Shown here in pieces: positions 57,748 to 64,000 of a stretch of 64,000 bases of DNA. The DNA is from Pseudomonas sp. TCU-HL1 (GTDB taxonomy: Bacteria > Pseudomonadota > Gammaproteobacteria > Pseudomonadales > Pseudomonadaceae), in the NCBI RefSeq assembly GCF_001708505.1, contig NZ_CP015992.1:3410001-3474000 (forward strand), given 5' to 3'. Numbering within the stretch: the stretch's first letter is position 1; each line of letters begins with the position of its first letter. Under the pieces are notes generated by a model that did not search any database, was not told the origin of the DNA, and worked only from the letters and a program-made list of their open reading frames with translations. The translations under genes were made by a program, and so were the position numbers.

Positions 57748-58758
57748 ATGCGCAACGAAACCCGAGTCCTCTACAACGCCTTCACCCAGCAGCTGGGCCA
57801 GCTCAACGGCGTGCCCGACGTCAGCAAGAAATTCAACGTCGAACCCACTGTCGAACAGAAGCTGGAAACCCGCATCCAGGAATCCAGCTCGTTCCTGTCC
57901 CGCGTCAACGTCTACGGCGTGCGCGAGCAGGAAGGCGAGAAAGTCGGCCTGGACATCGACAGCCCGACCGCCAGCACCACCGACACCGAGAAACAGGCGC
58001 GTCAGACCAGCGACCCGACCGGCCTCGACCAGCGCCGCTACCGCTGCGAGCAGACCAACTTCGACACCCACATCCGCTACCAGAAGCTCGATGCCTGGGC
58101 CAAGTTCGCTGACTTCCAGACTCGCATCCGCAACCTCATCGTCCACAACCAGGCCCTGGCGCGGATCATGATCGGCTGGAACGGCACCAGCCGCGTGGCC
58201 ACCTCCAGCAAGGCCAAGAACCCGCTCCTGCAGGACGTGAACATCGGCTGGCTGCAGAAAATGCGTGTCGAAAACGCCGCTCGCGTGATGAAAGAAGGCA
58301 AGGAAGGCAGCGGCAAGATCCGCATCGGCAGTGGCGGCGACTACAAGAACCTCGACGCCCTGGTCTTCGACATGATCGAGGAGTTCATCCACCCCGTCTT
58401 CCAGGAAGACACCCGCCTGGTCGCCATCTGCGGCCGCAAGCTGCTGGCCGACAAGTACTTCCCCATCATCAACCAGCAGCATGCCCCCAGCGAAATGCTC
58501 GCCGCCGACGTGGTCACCAGCCAGAAGCGCCTGGGTAACTTGCCCGCCGTGCGCGTGCCCTACTTCCCGGCCAACGGGCTAATGATCACCCCGCTGGAAA
58601 ACCTCTCCATCTACTGGCAGCTGGAAACCCGCCGCCGCACCCTCGTCGACCACGCCGCCCGCGACCGCATCGAGAACTACGAGTCGGTCAACGAAAGCTA
58701 TGTGATCGAAGAGCTGGCCGCCGCCAGCCTGGCGGAAAACATTCAGATCGAGGACTGA
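57748..58758 (+). CDS. N: P2 gpN-like major capsid protein
   Basis: Major capsid precursor of 336 residues (P2 gpN 357). MRNETRVLYNAFTQQLGQLNGV at the N-terminus, SSSFLSRVNVYGVREQEGEKVGL and the C-terminal YESVNESYVIEELAAASLAEN are standard in this family. The N-terminal piece is probably cut by gpO during maturation. GGAG lies before the ATG. Located between O and M as in P2. Confidence 0.95.
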   Translation: MRNETRVLYNAFTQQLGQLNGVPDVSKKFNVEPTVEQKLETRIQESSSFLSRVNVYGVREQEGEKVGLDIDSPTASTTDTEKQARQTSDPTGLDQRRYRCEQTNFDTHIRYQKLDAWAKFADFQTRIRNLIVHNQALARIMIGWNGTSRVATSSKAKNPLLQDVNIGWLQKMRVENAARVMKEGKEGSGKIRIGSGGDYKNLDALVFDMIEEFIHPVFQEDTRLVAICGRKLLADKYFPIINQQHAPSEMLAADVVTSQKRLGNLPAVRVPYFPANGLMITPLENLSIYWQLETRRRTLVDHAARDRIENYESVNESYVIEELAAASLAENIQIED

Positions 58759-58760
58759 CC

Positions 58761-59459
58761 ATGAGCAGCCCGGCCCGCCGCCACTACCTGCGCATCAACG
58801 CCGCCCTCGCCGCCTCCCAGGCCGACCGCGACGACAGCATGGAAGGCGCCAACGCCTACGAACTGCAACTGGCCCAGCTCACCCAGCACCGCCTGCGCCT
58901 GCGGCAGATCCAGTCCAACCAGGGCAAGGCCGAACTCAAACGCCAGCTGCTGCCCGAGTACGCCCCCTACATCCAGGGTGTGCTCGCCGCCGGCAAGGGC
59001 GCCCAGGACGAAGTCCTCACCACCCTGATGGTCTGGCACATCGACGCCGGCGAGTACCGCGGCGCCCTGGACATCGCCGCCTACGTGCTCGAGCACAACC
59101 TGCCGATGCCCGACCGCTTCCAACGCACCACCGGCTGCCTGGTGGCCGAAGAAATCGCAGAGGCCGCCCTCAAGGCGCAGAAAACCGGCGAGCCTTTCGA
59201 CCTCGGCATCCTCCACCGCACCGCCCTGCTCACCGTGGACCAGGACATGCCCGACGAAGTCCGCGCCAAGCTCCACCTTGCCATGGGCCGCGCCACCCTC
59301 GCCGGCCTCACCGAGCAGGAGCCCGGTCGCCCCGGGCAGGTGAAGGCGGGCATCGAATTGCTCAAGCAGGCCATCGAACTGCACAGCGCCTGTGGCGGCA
59401 AAAAAGACCTGGAACAGGCCGAACGCCTGCAGAAGAAACTCGCTGCCACCGGCAGCTAA
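58761..59459 (+). CDS. M: P2 gpM-like small terminase subunit
   Basis: Terminase small subunit of 232 residues (P2 gpM 247), the DNA-recognition and cos-cleaving partner of gpP. MSSPARRHYLRINAALAA at the start, LTTLMVWHIDAGEYRGALDIAAYVLEH near 93-120 (in parts) and AAGGKKDLEQAERL-like C-terminal helices identify it. It starts two bases after the N stop. Confidence 0.92.
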   Translation: MSSPARRHYLRINAALAASQADRDDSMEGANAYELQLAQLTQHRLRLRQIQSNQGKAELKRQLLPEYAPYIQGVLAAGKGAQDEVLTTLMVWHIDAGEYRGALDIAAYVLEHNLPMPDRFQRTTGCLVAEEIAEAALKAQKTGEPFDLGILHRTALLTVDQDMPDEVRAKLHLAMGRATLAGLTEQEPGRPGQVKAGIELLKQAIELHSACGGKKDLEQAERLQKKLAATGS

Positions 59460-59562
59460 CCGAGCGGTCCCCCGCAACCCCGGCGGCTCGGGGCCAATCC
59501 ACGCTTGCGATTGCGAAGTGAGCAACGTGCGGCCCCAACCACCGCCGACCCAAGGAGTCCCC

Positions 59563-60024
59563 ATGAGCGGATTCATCGCCGGCGGCACACCCACCGGCTT
59601 TACCCTCAAGAACGACGGCTGGTGGCCAGACATCGACGGCGAAGACATGCGCGCTGTCCTGCGCCTCGACGCCTCCATCACCGATGCCCGCCTCAAGGCG
59701 GCCGCCCTCAATGCCATGCTCGACACCAACCACGAGCTGGCCGCGTTCAAGGCCCGCCACCAGGCGCTCGGTTGCGCCGCCCTGGAAGATGTTCCGGCCG
59801 ACCAGGTCGACGGCCAGAGCCGGCTGCTCATCCTCTACCGCCGCGCCCTCTACTGCGGCGCCGGCGCCGAACTCACCGAACGCTACCGCGCCCTGGACAG
59901 CAGCGCCGATGGCCATGCCAAGGCCGACGCCCTCACCCCCAGCATCGACGAACTACGCCGCGACCAGCGCTGGGCCATCCGCGACCTGCTGGGCCTGCCC
60001 CGCACCACCGTGGAGCTCATCTGA
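59563..60024 (+). CDS. L: P2 gpL-like head completion protein
   Basis: Head-completion protein of 153 residues (P2 gpL 169). LKNDGWWPDIDGEDMRAVLRLDASITDARLKAA (in parts) near 13-45 and the C-terminal RRDQRWAIRDLLGLPRTTVELI are characteristic. AAGGAG precedes ATG 59563. The 103-base gap after M contains a GC-rich stem (CCCGG..CCGGG around 59470-59490) and no gene. The stop overlaps the X start. Confidence 0.9.
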   Translation: MSGFIAGGTPTGFTLKNDGWWPDIDGEDMRAVLRLDASITDARLKAAALNAMLDTNHELAAFKARHQALGCAALEDVPADQVDGQSRLLILYRRALYCGAGAELTERYRALDSSADGHAKADALTPSIDELRRDQRWAIRDLLGLPRTTVELI

Positions 60025-60230
60025 TGGACCAGGTCATTGCCCAGCAGGGCGACACCCTCGACGCCATTTGCTGGCGCCACTACGGCCGCACCGCCGGCGT
60101 CACCGAGGCCGTGCTCGAAGCCAACCCCGGCCTGGCCGAACTGGGCGCCGTACTGCCGCTGGGCACCACCCTCAACCTTCCACCCCAGGCACCGCAGCCC
60201 CAGCGCCGCATGGTGCAGCTCTGGGACTGA
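60024..60230 (+). CDS. X: P2 gpX-like tail protein
   Basis: Small tail protein of 68 residues with a LysM-like fold pattern: IAQQGDTLDAICWRHYGRTAGV and PGLAELGAVLPLGTTLNLP. P2 gpX is 67 residues and occupies the same position. The start ATG overlaps the L stop (TGATG). Confidence 0.92.
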   Translation: MDQVIAQQGDTLDAICWRHYGRTAGVTEAVLEANPGLAELGAVLPLGTTLNLPPQAPQPQRRMVQLWD

Positions 60231-60244
60231 CACAGGAGCACCCC

Positions 60245-60559
60245 ATGCCCGACAAACCCGAACACTGGGCCTGGTTCGCCGCCTGGCTCGAAGAGCACTG
60301 GCCCGCCGTTTACGCCGCCTGCCTTGGCACCTTCATCGCGGCACTGCGCGTGCTCTACGGCGGTGGCGGTTGGCGCCAGGTCAGCCTCGAGGCACCGCTC
60401 TGCGGCGCCATCACCCTTTCCGCCAGCGCCGGCCTGCAGCTCATCGCCATCCCGGCCAGCGCCGCGCCCTTCTTCGGTGGCGTCATCGGCCTGCTCGGCG
60501 TGGAAGGCGTGCGCGCCGCCGCCCGGCGCCACCTCACCCAGAATGGAGATCCGCAATGA
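60245..60559 (+). CDS. Phage holin
   Basis: Membrane protein of 104 residues with an acidic/aromatic N-terminus (MPDKPEHWAWFAAWLEEHW) and three hydrophobic segments (about 18-38, 53-73, 75-92), ending in a charged tail RRHLTQNGDPQ. The position directly before the endolysin, with a 4-base stop-start overlap, supports a holin that times lysis. It replaces gene Y of P2. Confidence 0.75.
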   Translation: MPDKPEHWAWFAAWLEEHWPAVYAACLGTFIAALRVLYGGGGWRQVSLEAPLCGAITLSASAGLQLIAIPASAAPFFGGVIGLLGVEGVRAAARRHLTQNGDPQ

Positions 60560-61383
60560 CCCTCATCCGCCACGGCCACCGTGGCCAGGCCGTGAGCCAA
60601 CTGCAGCAGCAACTCAACCGCGCCGGTGCCCAGCTCTACGTGGATGGCCACTTCGGCGACGCCACCGAAGCCGCCGTGCGCGCCTACCAACGCCGCGTCG
60701 GCCTGGTCGCCGACGGCATCGCCGGCCCGAAGACGCTGGCCACCCTCGCCGGCACAGGCAACGCCCGCCTGCTCCACCACAACATGCTGCTGGGTGTAGC
60801 CCAGCGTCTGGACGTGGAACTGGCCACCATCTACGCGGTGAACGAAGTGGAAAGCCGCGGCCAGGGCTTCCTCGGCAACGGCAAGCCCGCCATCCTCTTC
60901 GAGCGCCACATCATGTACCGCCAGCTACGCACCCCGCGCAGCGACGAGAATGATGCGGCCGTCCTGCAGATCCACGCGGACGAATTGGCCGCACTCCACC
61001 CCAACCTGGTCAACCCGCGCCCGGGTGGCTACGCCGGCGGCACCGCCGAGCACCAGCGTCTGGCCCACGCCCGCCTCCTGGACGACACCTGCGCCCTGGA
61101 GTCCGCCAGCTGGGGCGCCTTCCAGATCATGGGCTTTCACTGGCAGCGCCTCGGCTATGCCAACGTCCAGGCCTTCGTCGCGGAAATGGAGGCCGGCGAA
61201 AACCAGCAATTCGAAGCCTTCGCCCGCTTCATCGAAACCGACCCGGCCCTGCTCAAGGCGCTGCGCGGCAAGCGCTGGGCCACCTTCGCCAAGCTCTACA
61301 ACGGCCCGGCCTACCAGCGGAACCTCTACGACGTGAAGCTGGAGCGCGCCTACCAGCGCCATGCCCAGGAGCAAGCGGCATGA
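60556..61383 (+). CDS. N-acetylmuramidase endolysin with peptidoglycan-binding domain
   Basis: Endolysin of 275 residues. An N-terminal peptidoglycan-binding domain (about 5-62; VSQLQQQLNRAG, then DGHFGDATEAAVRAYQ) is joined to an N-acetylmuramidase catalytic domain (about 85-270; YAVNEVESRGQGFLGNGKPAILFERHIMY, in parts, with the probable catalytic Glu in NEVES). The domain order differs from the P2 lysozyme gpK. It has no signal peptide, so it needs the holin for release. Confidence 0.9.
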   Translation: MTLIRHGHRGQAVSQLQQQLNRAGAQLYVDGHFGDATEAAVRAYQRRVGLVADGIAGPKTLATLAGTGNARLLHHNMLLGVAQRLDVELATIYAVNEVESRGQGFLGNGKPAILFERHIMYRQLRTPRSDENDAAVLQIHADELAALHPNLVNPRPGGYAGGTAEHQRLAHARLLDDTCALESASWGAFQIMGFHWQRLGYANVQAFVAEMEAGENQQFEAFARFIETDPALLKALRGKRWATFAKLYNGPAYQRNLYDVKLERAYQRHAQEQAA

Positions 61384-61586
61384 TCACCCTCAAGCAGATC
61401 CGCCAGCTCAGCCCCCAGAACGGCGACATCTTCGCCCTGCCCGAAGGCACACCCCGGGAAGCCGTCCTGCTGTTCGCCGCGCACCTGAAAAAGGTTCACC
61501 CGCACATCCAGTGCGCCGTCGTCATCGGCGACCTGCGCAGACTCAGCGTGGCCGACATGAACGCCGCCGGCTGGTACCGCGCATGA
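61380..61586 (+). CDS. Small phage protein of unknown function
   Basis: Protein of 68 residues (MITLKQIRQLSPQNGDIFALPEGTP...) overlapping the endolysin stop by 4 bases and the R start by 4 bases. It has no membrane segment and no lipobox, so it is not an obvious Rz/Rz1-type spanin even though it sits where P2 has lysB/lysC. Function unknown. Confidence 0.7.
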   Translation: MITLKQIRQLSPQNGDIFALPEGTPREAVLLFAAHLKKVHPHIQCAVVIGDLRRLSVADMNAAGWYRA

Positions 61587-62113
61587 ACAAGCCCGACTCC
61601 CTGCGCAGCCACCTGCTGGCCAGCATCCCCGAGCTCACCCATAACCCCGAGCGCCTGCTGCTGTTCATCGACAACGGCAAAATCCGCAGCACAGCCGCAG
61701 CCGGCCTCTCCTTCGAATACAGCTACAGCCTCAACCTCATCTTCACCGACTACGCAGGCCATGCAGATGCCATCGCCGTGCCCCTGCTGGCCTGGCTGCG
61801 CGTCCACCAGCCGGAGCTCTTGGCCAACCTCGACAAGGGCAAGGACGCCATCGCCTTCGAAGCCGATCGCCTCGACAACAGCAAGGTGGACCTCTCCATC
61901 ACCCTGCCCCTCACCGAGCGCGTCATCGTCCGCCAGCAGACCGATGGCCGCCTTGAGCTGGACCACCCAGAAGAGCCGCCACTCACCCCGCACCTGCCCG
62001 AAGCACGCTACGCCCTCTACAACGGCAGCACCCTGCTCGCCGCCTGGAACAGCGCGCCACCCACAGGCGTAGACCTGGAAACTCCGCACCCAGGGCCAAT
62101 CCGTGTCCAGTAA
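61583..62113 (+). CDS. R: P2 gpR-like tail completion protein
   Basis: Tail-completion protein of 176 residues (P2 gpR 155). MNKPDSLRSHLLASIPELTHNPERLLLFIDNG (in parts), FEYSYSLNLIFTDYAGHADAI and the IPLLAWLRVHQPEL-like block are family hallmarks. Start by 4-base overlap with the previous ORF; it overlaps S at its 3' end. Confidence 0.9.
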   Translation: MNKPDSLRSHLLASIPELTHNPERLLLFIDNGKIRSTAAAGLSFEYSYSLNLIFTDYAGHADAIAVPLLAWLRVHQPELLANLDKGKDAIAFEADRLDNSKVDLSITLPLTERVIVRQQTDGRLELDHPEEPPLTPHLPEARYALYNGSTLLAAWNSAPPTGVDLETPHPGPIRVQ

Positions 62114-62558
62114 CCTCCAGGCCCTGGAAGACTGGGCCGGCACCCTCCTGGTCAAACTAGGCCCCACCGAGCGCCGGCGCCTCACCCAAACCATCGCCCG
62201 CGACCTGCGCCGCAGCCAGCAGCAACGCATCGCCAGCCAGCGCAACCCGGACGGCAGCGCCTACGCCCCGCGCAAACCCCGCAAGCTGCGCAGCAAGGCC
62301 GGCCGTATCCGCCGCAAGATGTTCAGCAAGCTGCGCACCGCCCGGCACCTCAAGCTGCAGAGCACCGCCGAGCGCATCGCTATTGGCTTCCTCGGCCGCA
62401 CCGCGCGCCTCGCCCGCATCCACCAGTACGGTTTGCGCGACCGCCCCGGCCGGCGAGCGCCGGAGGTGCAGTACAGCCAAAGGGAATTGTTGGGGTTCAG
62501 TGAGGCGGACCTGGAGCACATCAGGACCAAGTTGCTGGAGCACCTGGTGGCGCACTGA
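62103..62558 (+). CDS. S: P2 gpS-like tail completion protein
   Basis: Basic tail-completion protein of 151 residues (P2 gpS 150). The GTG start at 62103 lies inside the R gene. LQALEDWAGTLLVKLGPTERRRL at the N-terminus, RKMFSKLRTARHLKLQ and GRTARLARIHQYGLRDRPGRRAPEV (in parts) are characteristic. It is the last recognised structural gene; P2 would continue with V, but a non-structural segment follows here. Confidence 0.9.
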   Translation: MSSNLQALEDWAGTLLVKLGPTERRRLTQTIARDLRRSQQQRIASQRNPDGSAYAPRKPRKLRSKAGRIRRKMFSKLRTARHLKLQSTAERIAIGFLGRTARLARIHQYGLRDRPGRRAPEVQYSQRELLGFSEADLEHIRTKLLEHLVAH

Positions 62559-62697
62559 GGCATCGGCCTACAGGCCGCTCAGCCCTTCGGAAATTTCAAC
62601 AACGAACTCAGGTTGCTAGCCTTCGCGGGTCGCTCGTACGGTGCCGCCAATGCTGTTACGGCAGCAGACTGGGCTTGGCGGCCCGGTGCATCTCTGG

Positions 62698-62734
62698 CGG
62701 ACACAACCGCCGCTTCGGCGGTTTTTTGTGCCCG
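62698..62734 (+). terminator. Nested terminator-like hairpin at the head of C4-like leader 2
   Basis: Inner stem CCGCCG-CTT-CGGCGG followed by T6, enclosed by CGGACAC/GTGCCCG. It corresponds to the hairpin at 49568-49605. The 62559-62697 stretch before it contains a small stem GCTGTTACGGCAGC and no gene. Confidence 0.6.
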
Positions 62735-62755
62735 AGGCATTGCTACGTTCACGAT

Positions 62756-62855
62756 GGACGAGCCGTGCGCGGGGGGCTTCCCGGCCCCGCCAGCCCAGAG
62801 ACTGGTCCGCCAACCCGCACGGCTCTGTCCTCCACTCGTGGCAGAAGTGGTGGAC
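62756..62855 (+). ncRNA. C4-type antisense RNA, copy 2
   Basis: Paralogue of the leader at 49626-49720. The outer stem AGCCGTGC/GCACGGCT and GGAC/GTCC is conserved in shape with compensating base changes. The second hairpin is GCCAG-CCCAGAGA-CTGGT (loop 62794-62801), and a following hairpin GTCCTCCACT/AGTGGTGGAC (62827-62855) shares its GTCC with the outer stem. Seven of the eight loop bases pair with TCTCTGG (62870-62876), which includes the GGAG ribosome-binding site of the next gene. GCCAACCCGCACGG is identical in both copies. Confidence 0.7.
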
Positions 62856-62885
62856 GGCCAAGGACCAACTCTCTGGAGAACCACC

Positions 62886-63203
62886 ATGGCAGTGAACGCC
62901 CTCGATCGACTTCGCGATCTTCTCGCCCACTTCAATCTGCTGCGCGGCGCAGACAGTGCCCTGCTCAAGGCCAACAACTTCGATACCAAGCTGAACGACA
63001 TGGGGCACTTGCTCGATGAACTGGAAGGCCTACGCGATACCTACTTCAACCTCACCAGCATCGACGGCGCCCTGGAAATGCTCCTGGAACTCCTCCGCGC
63101 CGCCCACGCCGAACGCCTCTACGGCGACCACCTCCACTGCCTGATGGAACCGCTGCGCGGGAAGCTGTATCGGGCGTTGAATGAGATGGAGGGGATTATC
63201 TAA
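62886..63203 (+). CDS. Unknown phage protein under C4-like control
   Basis: Helical protein of 105 residues starting MAVNALDRLRDLLAHFNLL and rich in leucine throughout (LDELEGLRDTYFNL, LEMLLELLRAAHAERLYG). No signal or membrane segment; family not recognised. The GGAG site seven bases ahead of ATG 62886 is complementary to the C4-like loop upstream. Its placement after S, where P2 has tail gene V, marks it as an accessory gene. Earlier in-frame starts (62613) would run through the structured leader and are unlikely. Confidence 0.7.
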   Translation: MAVNALDRLRDLLAHFNLLRGADSALLKANNFDTKLNDMGHLLDELEGLRDTYFNLTSIDGALEMLLELLRAAHAERLYGDHLHCLMEPLRGKLYRALNEMEGII

Positions 63204-63210
63204 AACGCAG

Positions 63211-63247
63211 CACCTCAGTTATCACCGCTCAGGTGATAACTGAGGTG
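63211..63247. repeat. Perfect 16-bp hairpin at the accessory-gene boundary
   Basis: CACCTCAGTTATCACC-GCTCA-GGTGATAACTGAGGTG, seven bases after the stop of the C4-controlled gene. No T-run follows. It lies at the switch from GC-rich phage DNA to AT-rich DNA. The remaining 63248-63375 stretch is AT-rich and contains no gene that I can support. Confidence 0.8.
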
Positions 63248-63375
63248 ACCGAATATGAAAAACTCTCTATCCCGTGTGTGCTTCTGACATACCGAGAGAG
63301 GAGTTCTACAAACGCACGCAAATAAACTTACTCAAAAACCTAATCCAATCCTACTCAACGGACTGAAAAAGTTTT

Positions 63376-64000
63376 TCATCGAAGCTCGTCAATAGGCGTA
63401 CGAGCAACAAAATTCCGCACACTTTCAACCGGCCATACTTTCTCAAGCGGCGCCCCTAATTCTATAACTTCTCCAGTCGATGAAATTTCATGCGTAGCAG
63501 AAAATGAAATTCCAGCCTGCCCTTCATCCACAACCAAGCACGGCGGCTGTATCCTCCCGATTCCCATTCCGCCAAAGAAATAGCTCTTCCCCTCAGTCCG
63601 TTTAATAGAAAACATATCTTCGACTTTCTTTCGAGCTTTACCATGAGCAACCAGACAGGTAACAGGGGGCATATTTATTATTTCACCCAAAAGAGATCGA
63701 ATCGAATCACCCTCCTGGACATCCAGATAGTCTTTAAACAAAAACAATGAGCGCACGGGATTAGCTGAAACCTCATATACAGTTTTTCCCCTTTCACTTT
63801 CAGGCAGTAAGTCGCCACTAGATATGGCTCTATTCTTGAGAGTAATCGCCTTTGCGTTAATGGCGAGCGACAACTGCAAAGCCGCCTCATTTGTTACAGA
63901 AGGAGTTGCCTGGGAAGTTCCACTCATCGCAACAATTTCGTTAGAATTGGATATCCAAGACTTAACTTCACAGCCAGGAGCGGCCATATCAACTGCATTT
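63376..64000 (-). CDS. Subtilase (peptidase S8) C-terminal part, 5' end outside window
   Basis: Frame open to the right edge, at least 207 residues. It begins with VDMAAPGCEV and continues to VAMSGTSQATPSV, the standard S8 segment with the catalytic serine; the usual ATPHV is ATPSV here. About 160 residues of unrecognised C-terminal domain follow (LFLFKDYLDVQEGDSI, CLVAHGKARKKVEDMF, YFFGGMGIGRIQPPCLVVDEGQAGISFSATHEI in parts). The gene is clearly more AT-rich than the phage genes and points against them, so it is probably cargo. The catalytic Asp and His lie outside the window. Confidence 0.75.
   Translation of the reverse strand, partial: NAVDMAAPGCEVKSWISNSNEIVAMSGTSQATPSVTNEAALQLSLAINAKAITLKNRAISSGDLLPESERGKTVYEVSANPVRSLFLFKDYLDVQEGDSIRSLLGEIINMPPVTCLVAHGKARKKVEDMFSIKRTEGKSYFFGGMGIGRIQPPCLVVDEGQAGISFSATHEISSTGEVIELGAPLEKVWPVESVRNFVARTPIDELR

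Larger units (their letters stand above)
48690..64000. mobile_element. phiCTX/P2-like prophage, left part (extends beyond window)
   Basis: From the dusA junction to the right edge: attL, AT-rich att arm region, candidate cos, C4-like RNA plus antirepressor, an IS66 insertion, a toxin-antitoxin pair, then late genes in P2 order: Q and P on the minus strand; O, N, M, L, X, holin, muramidase, R, S on the plus strand. Having att next to cos and an accessory gene ahead of Q is the arrangement of phage phiCTX. Tail, replication and integrase genes should lie to the right. Confidence 0.85.

Noticed and set aside
62613..62885. N-terminal extension of the 105-residue ORF
   Set aside because: It would translate the structured C4-like leader and its T-rich hairpin; the ATG at 62886 has a well-placed GGAG.

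Overview
The window is high-GC DNA (with a few AT-rich islands) typical of a Pseudomonas chromosome. Gene content and order point to the P. aeruginosa / P. resinovorans side of the genus: a complete liu (leucine/isovalerate) operon, an atoE-atoB-dhcBA/dhcR/acetoacetyl-CoA synthetase block that resembles PA1997-PA2002 of P. aeruginosa, many Pseudomonas-type intergenic palindromes, and a phiCTX/P2-like prophage. No rRNA, tRNA or CRISPR was seen.

Layout. 1-3.2 kb: a 5'-truncated amidase, a cytoplasmic double-PAS chemoreceptor, and a decayed acyl-CoA ligase remnant. 3.2-9.0 kb (minus strand): three genes that look like the quinohemoprotein amine dehydrogenase maturation genes qhpF-qhpE-qhpG (exporter, leader protease, flavin hydroxylase), with no structural or radical-SAM gene in view, and a sigma-54 activator upstream. 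9.1-24 kb: liuR-ABCDE, then divergent atoE-atoB-dhcB-dhcA and dhcR-AACS. Together these take isovaleryl-CoA to acetoacetate plus acetyl-CoA (Liu), import or activate acetoacetate (AtoE, CoA-transferase, AACS) and cleave acetoacetyl-CoA to two acetyl-CoA (AtoB). 24-47.8 kb: housekeeping and accessory genes (DJ-1/PfpI, PilU-like ATPase, PpiC, YbiT-type ABC-F, azoreductase, MFS, RND efflux pair, YadGH-type ABC exporter, HBM chemoreceptor, P-type ATPase, flavin reductase, TPR protein) plus one IS481-family element inserted in an intergenic palindrome.

48.6 kb to the right edge: a phiCTX/P2-like prophage integrated in the 5' end of dusA, which is cut after 27 codons. Order is attL, an AT-rich segment packed with GGTAA/TTACC motifs inside a 36-bp inverted repeat, a candidate cos site, a C4-like antisense RNA leader, a small ORF and a BRO-N antirepressor, an intact IS66 element, a Phd/RelE-type toxin-antitoxin pair with four 22-bp operator-like repeats, then the P2-type late genes Q, P / O, N, M, L, X, holin, muramidase, R, S. 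After S there is a second C4-like leader with its own small gene, then an AT-rich, minus-strand subtilase running off the window.

The most interesting observation is the pair of paralogous C4-like leaders. Each folds into the same three-part structure, and each has a different 8-nt hairpin loop that is complementary (8/8 and 7/8) to the ribosome-binding site of its own downstream gene. Loop and target have changed together, which is what is expected for two insulated antisense switches in one prophage.
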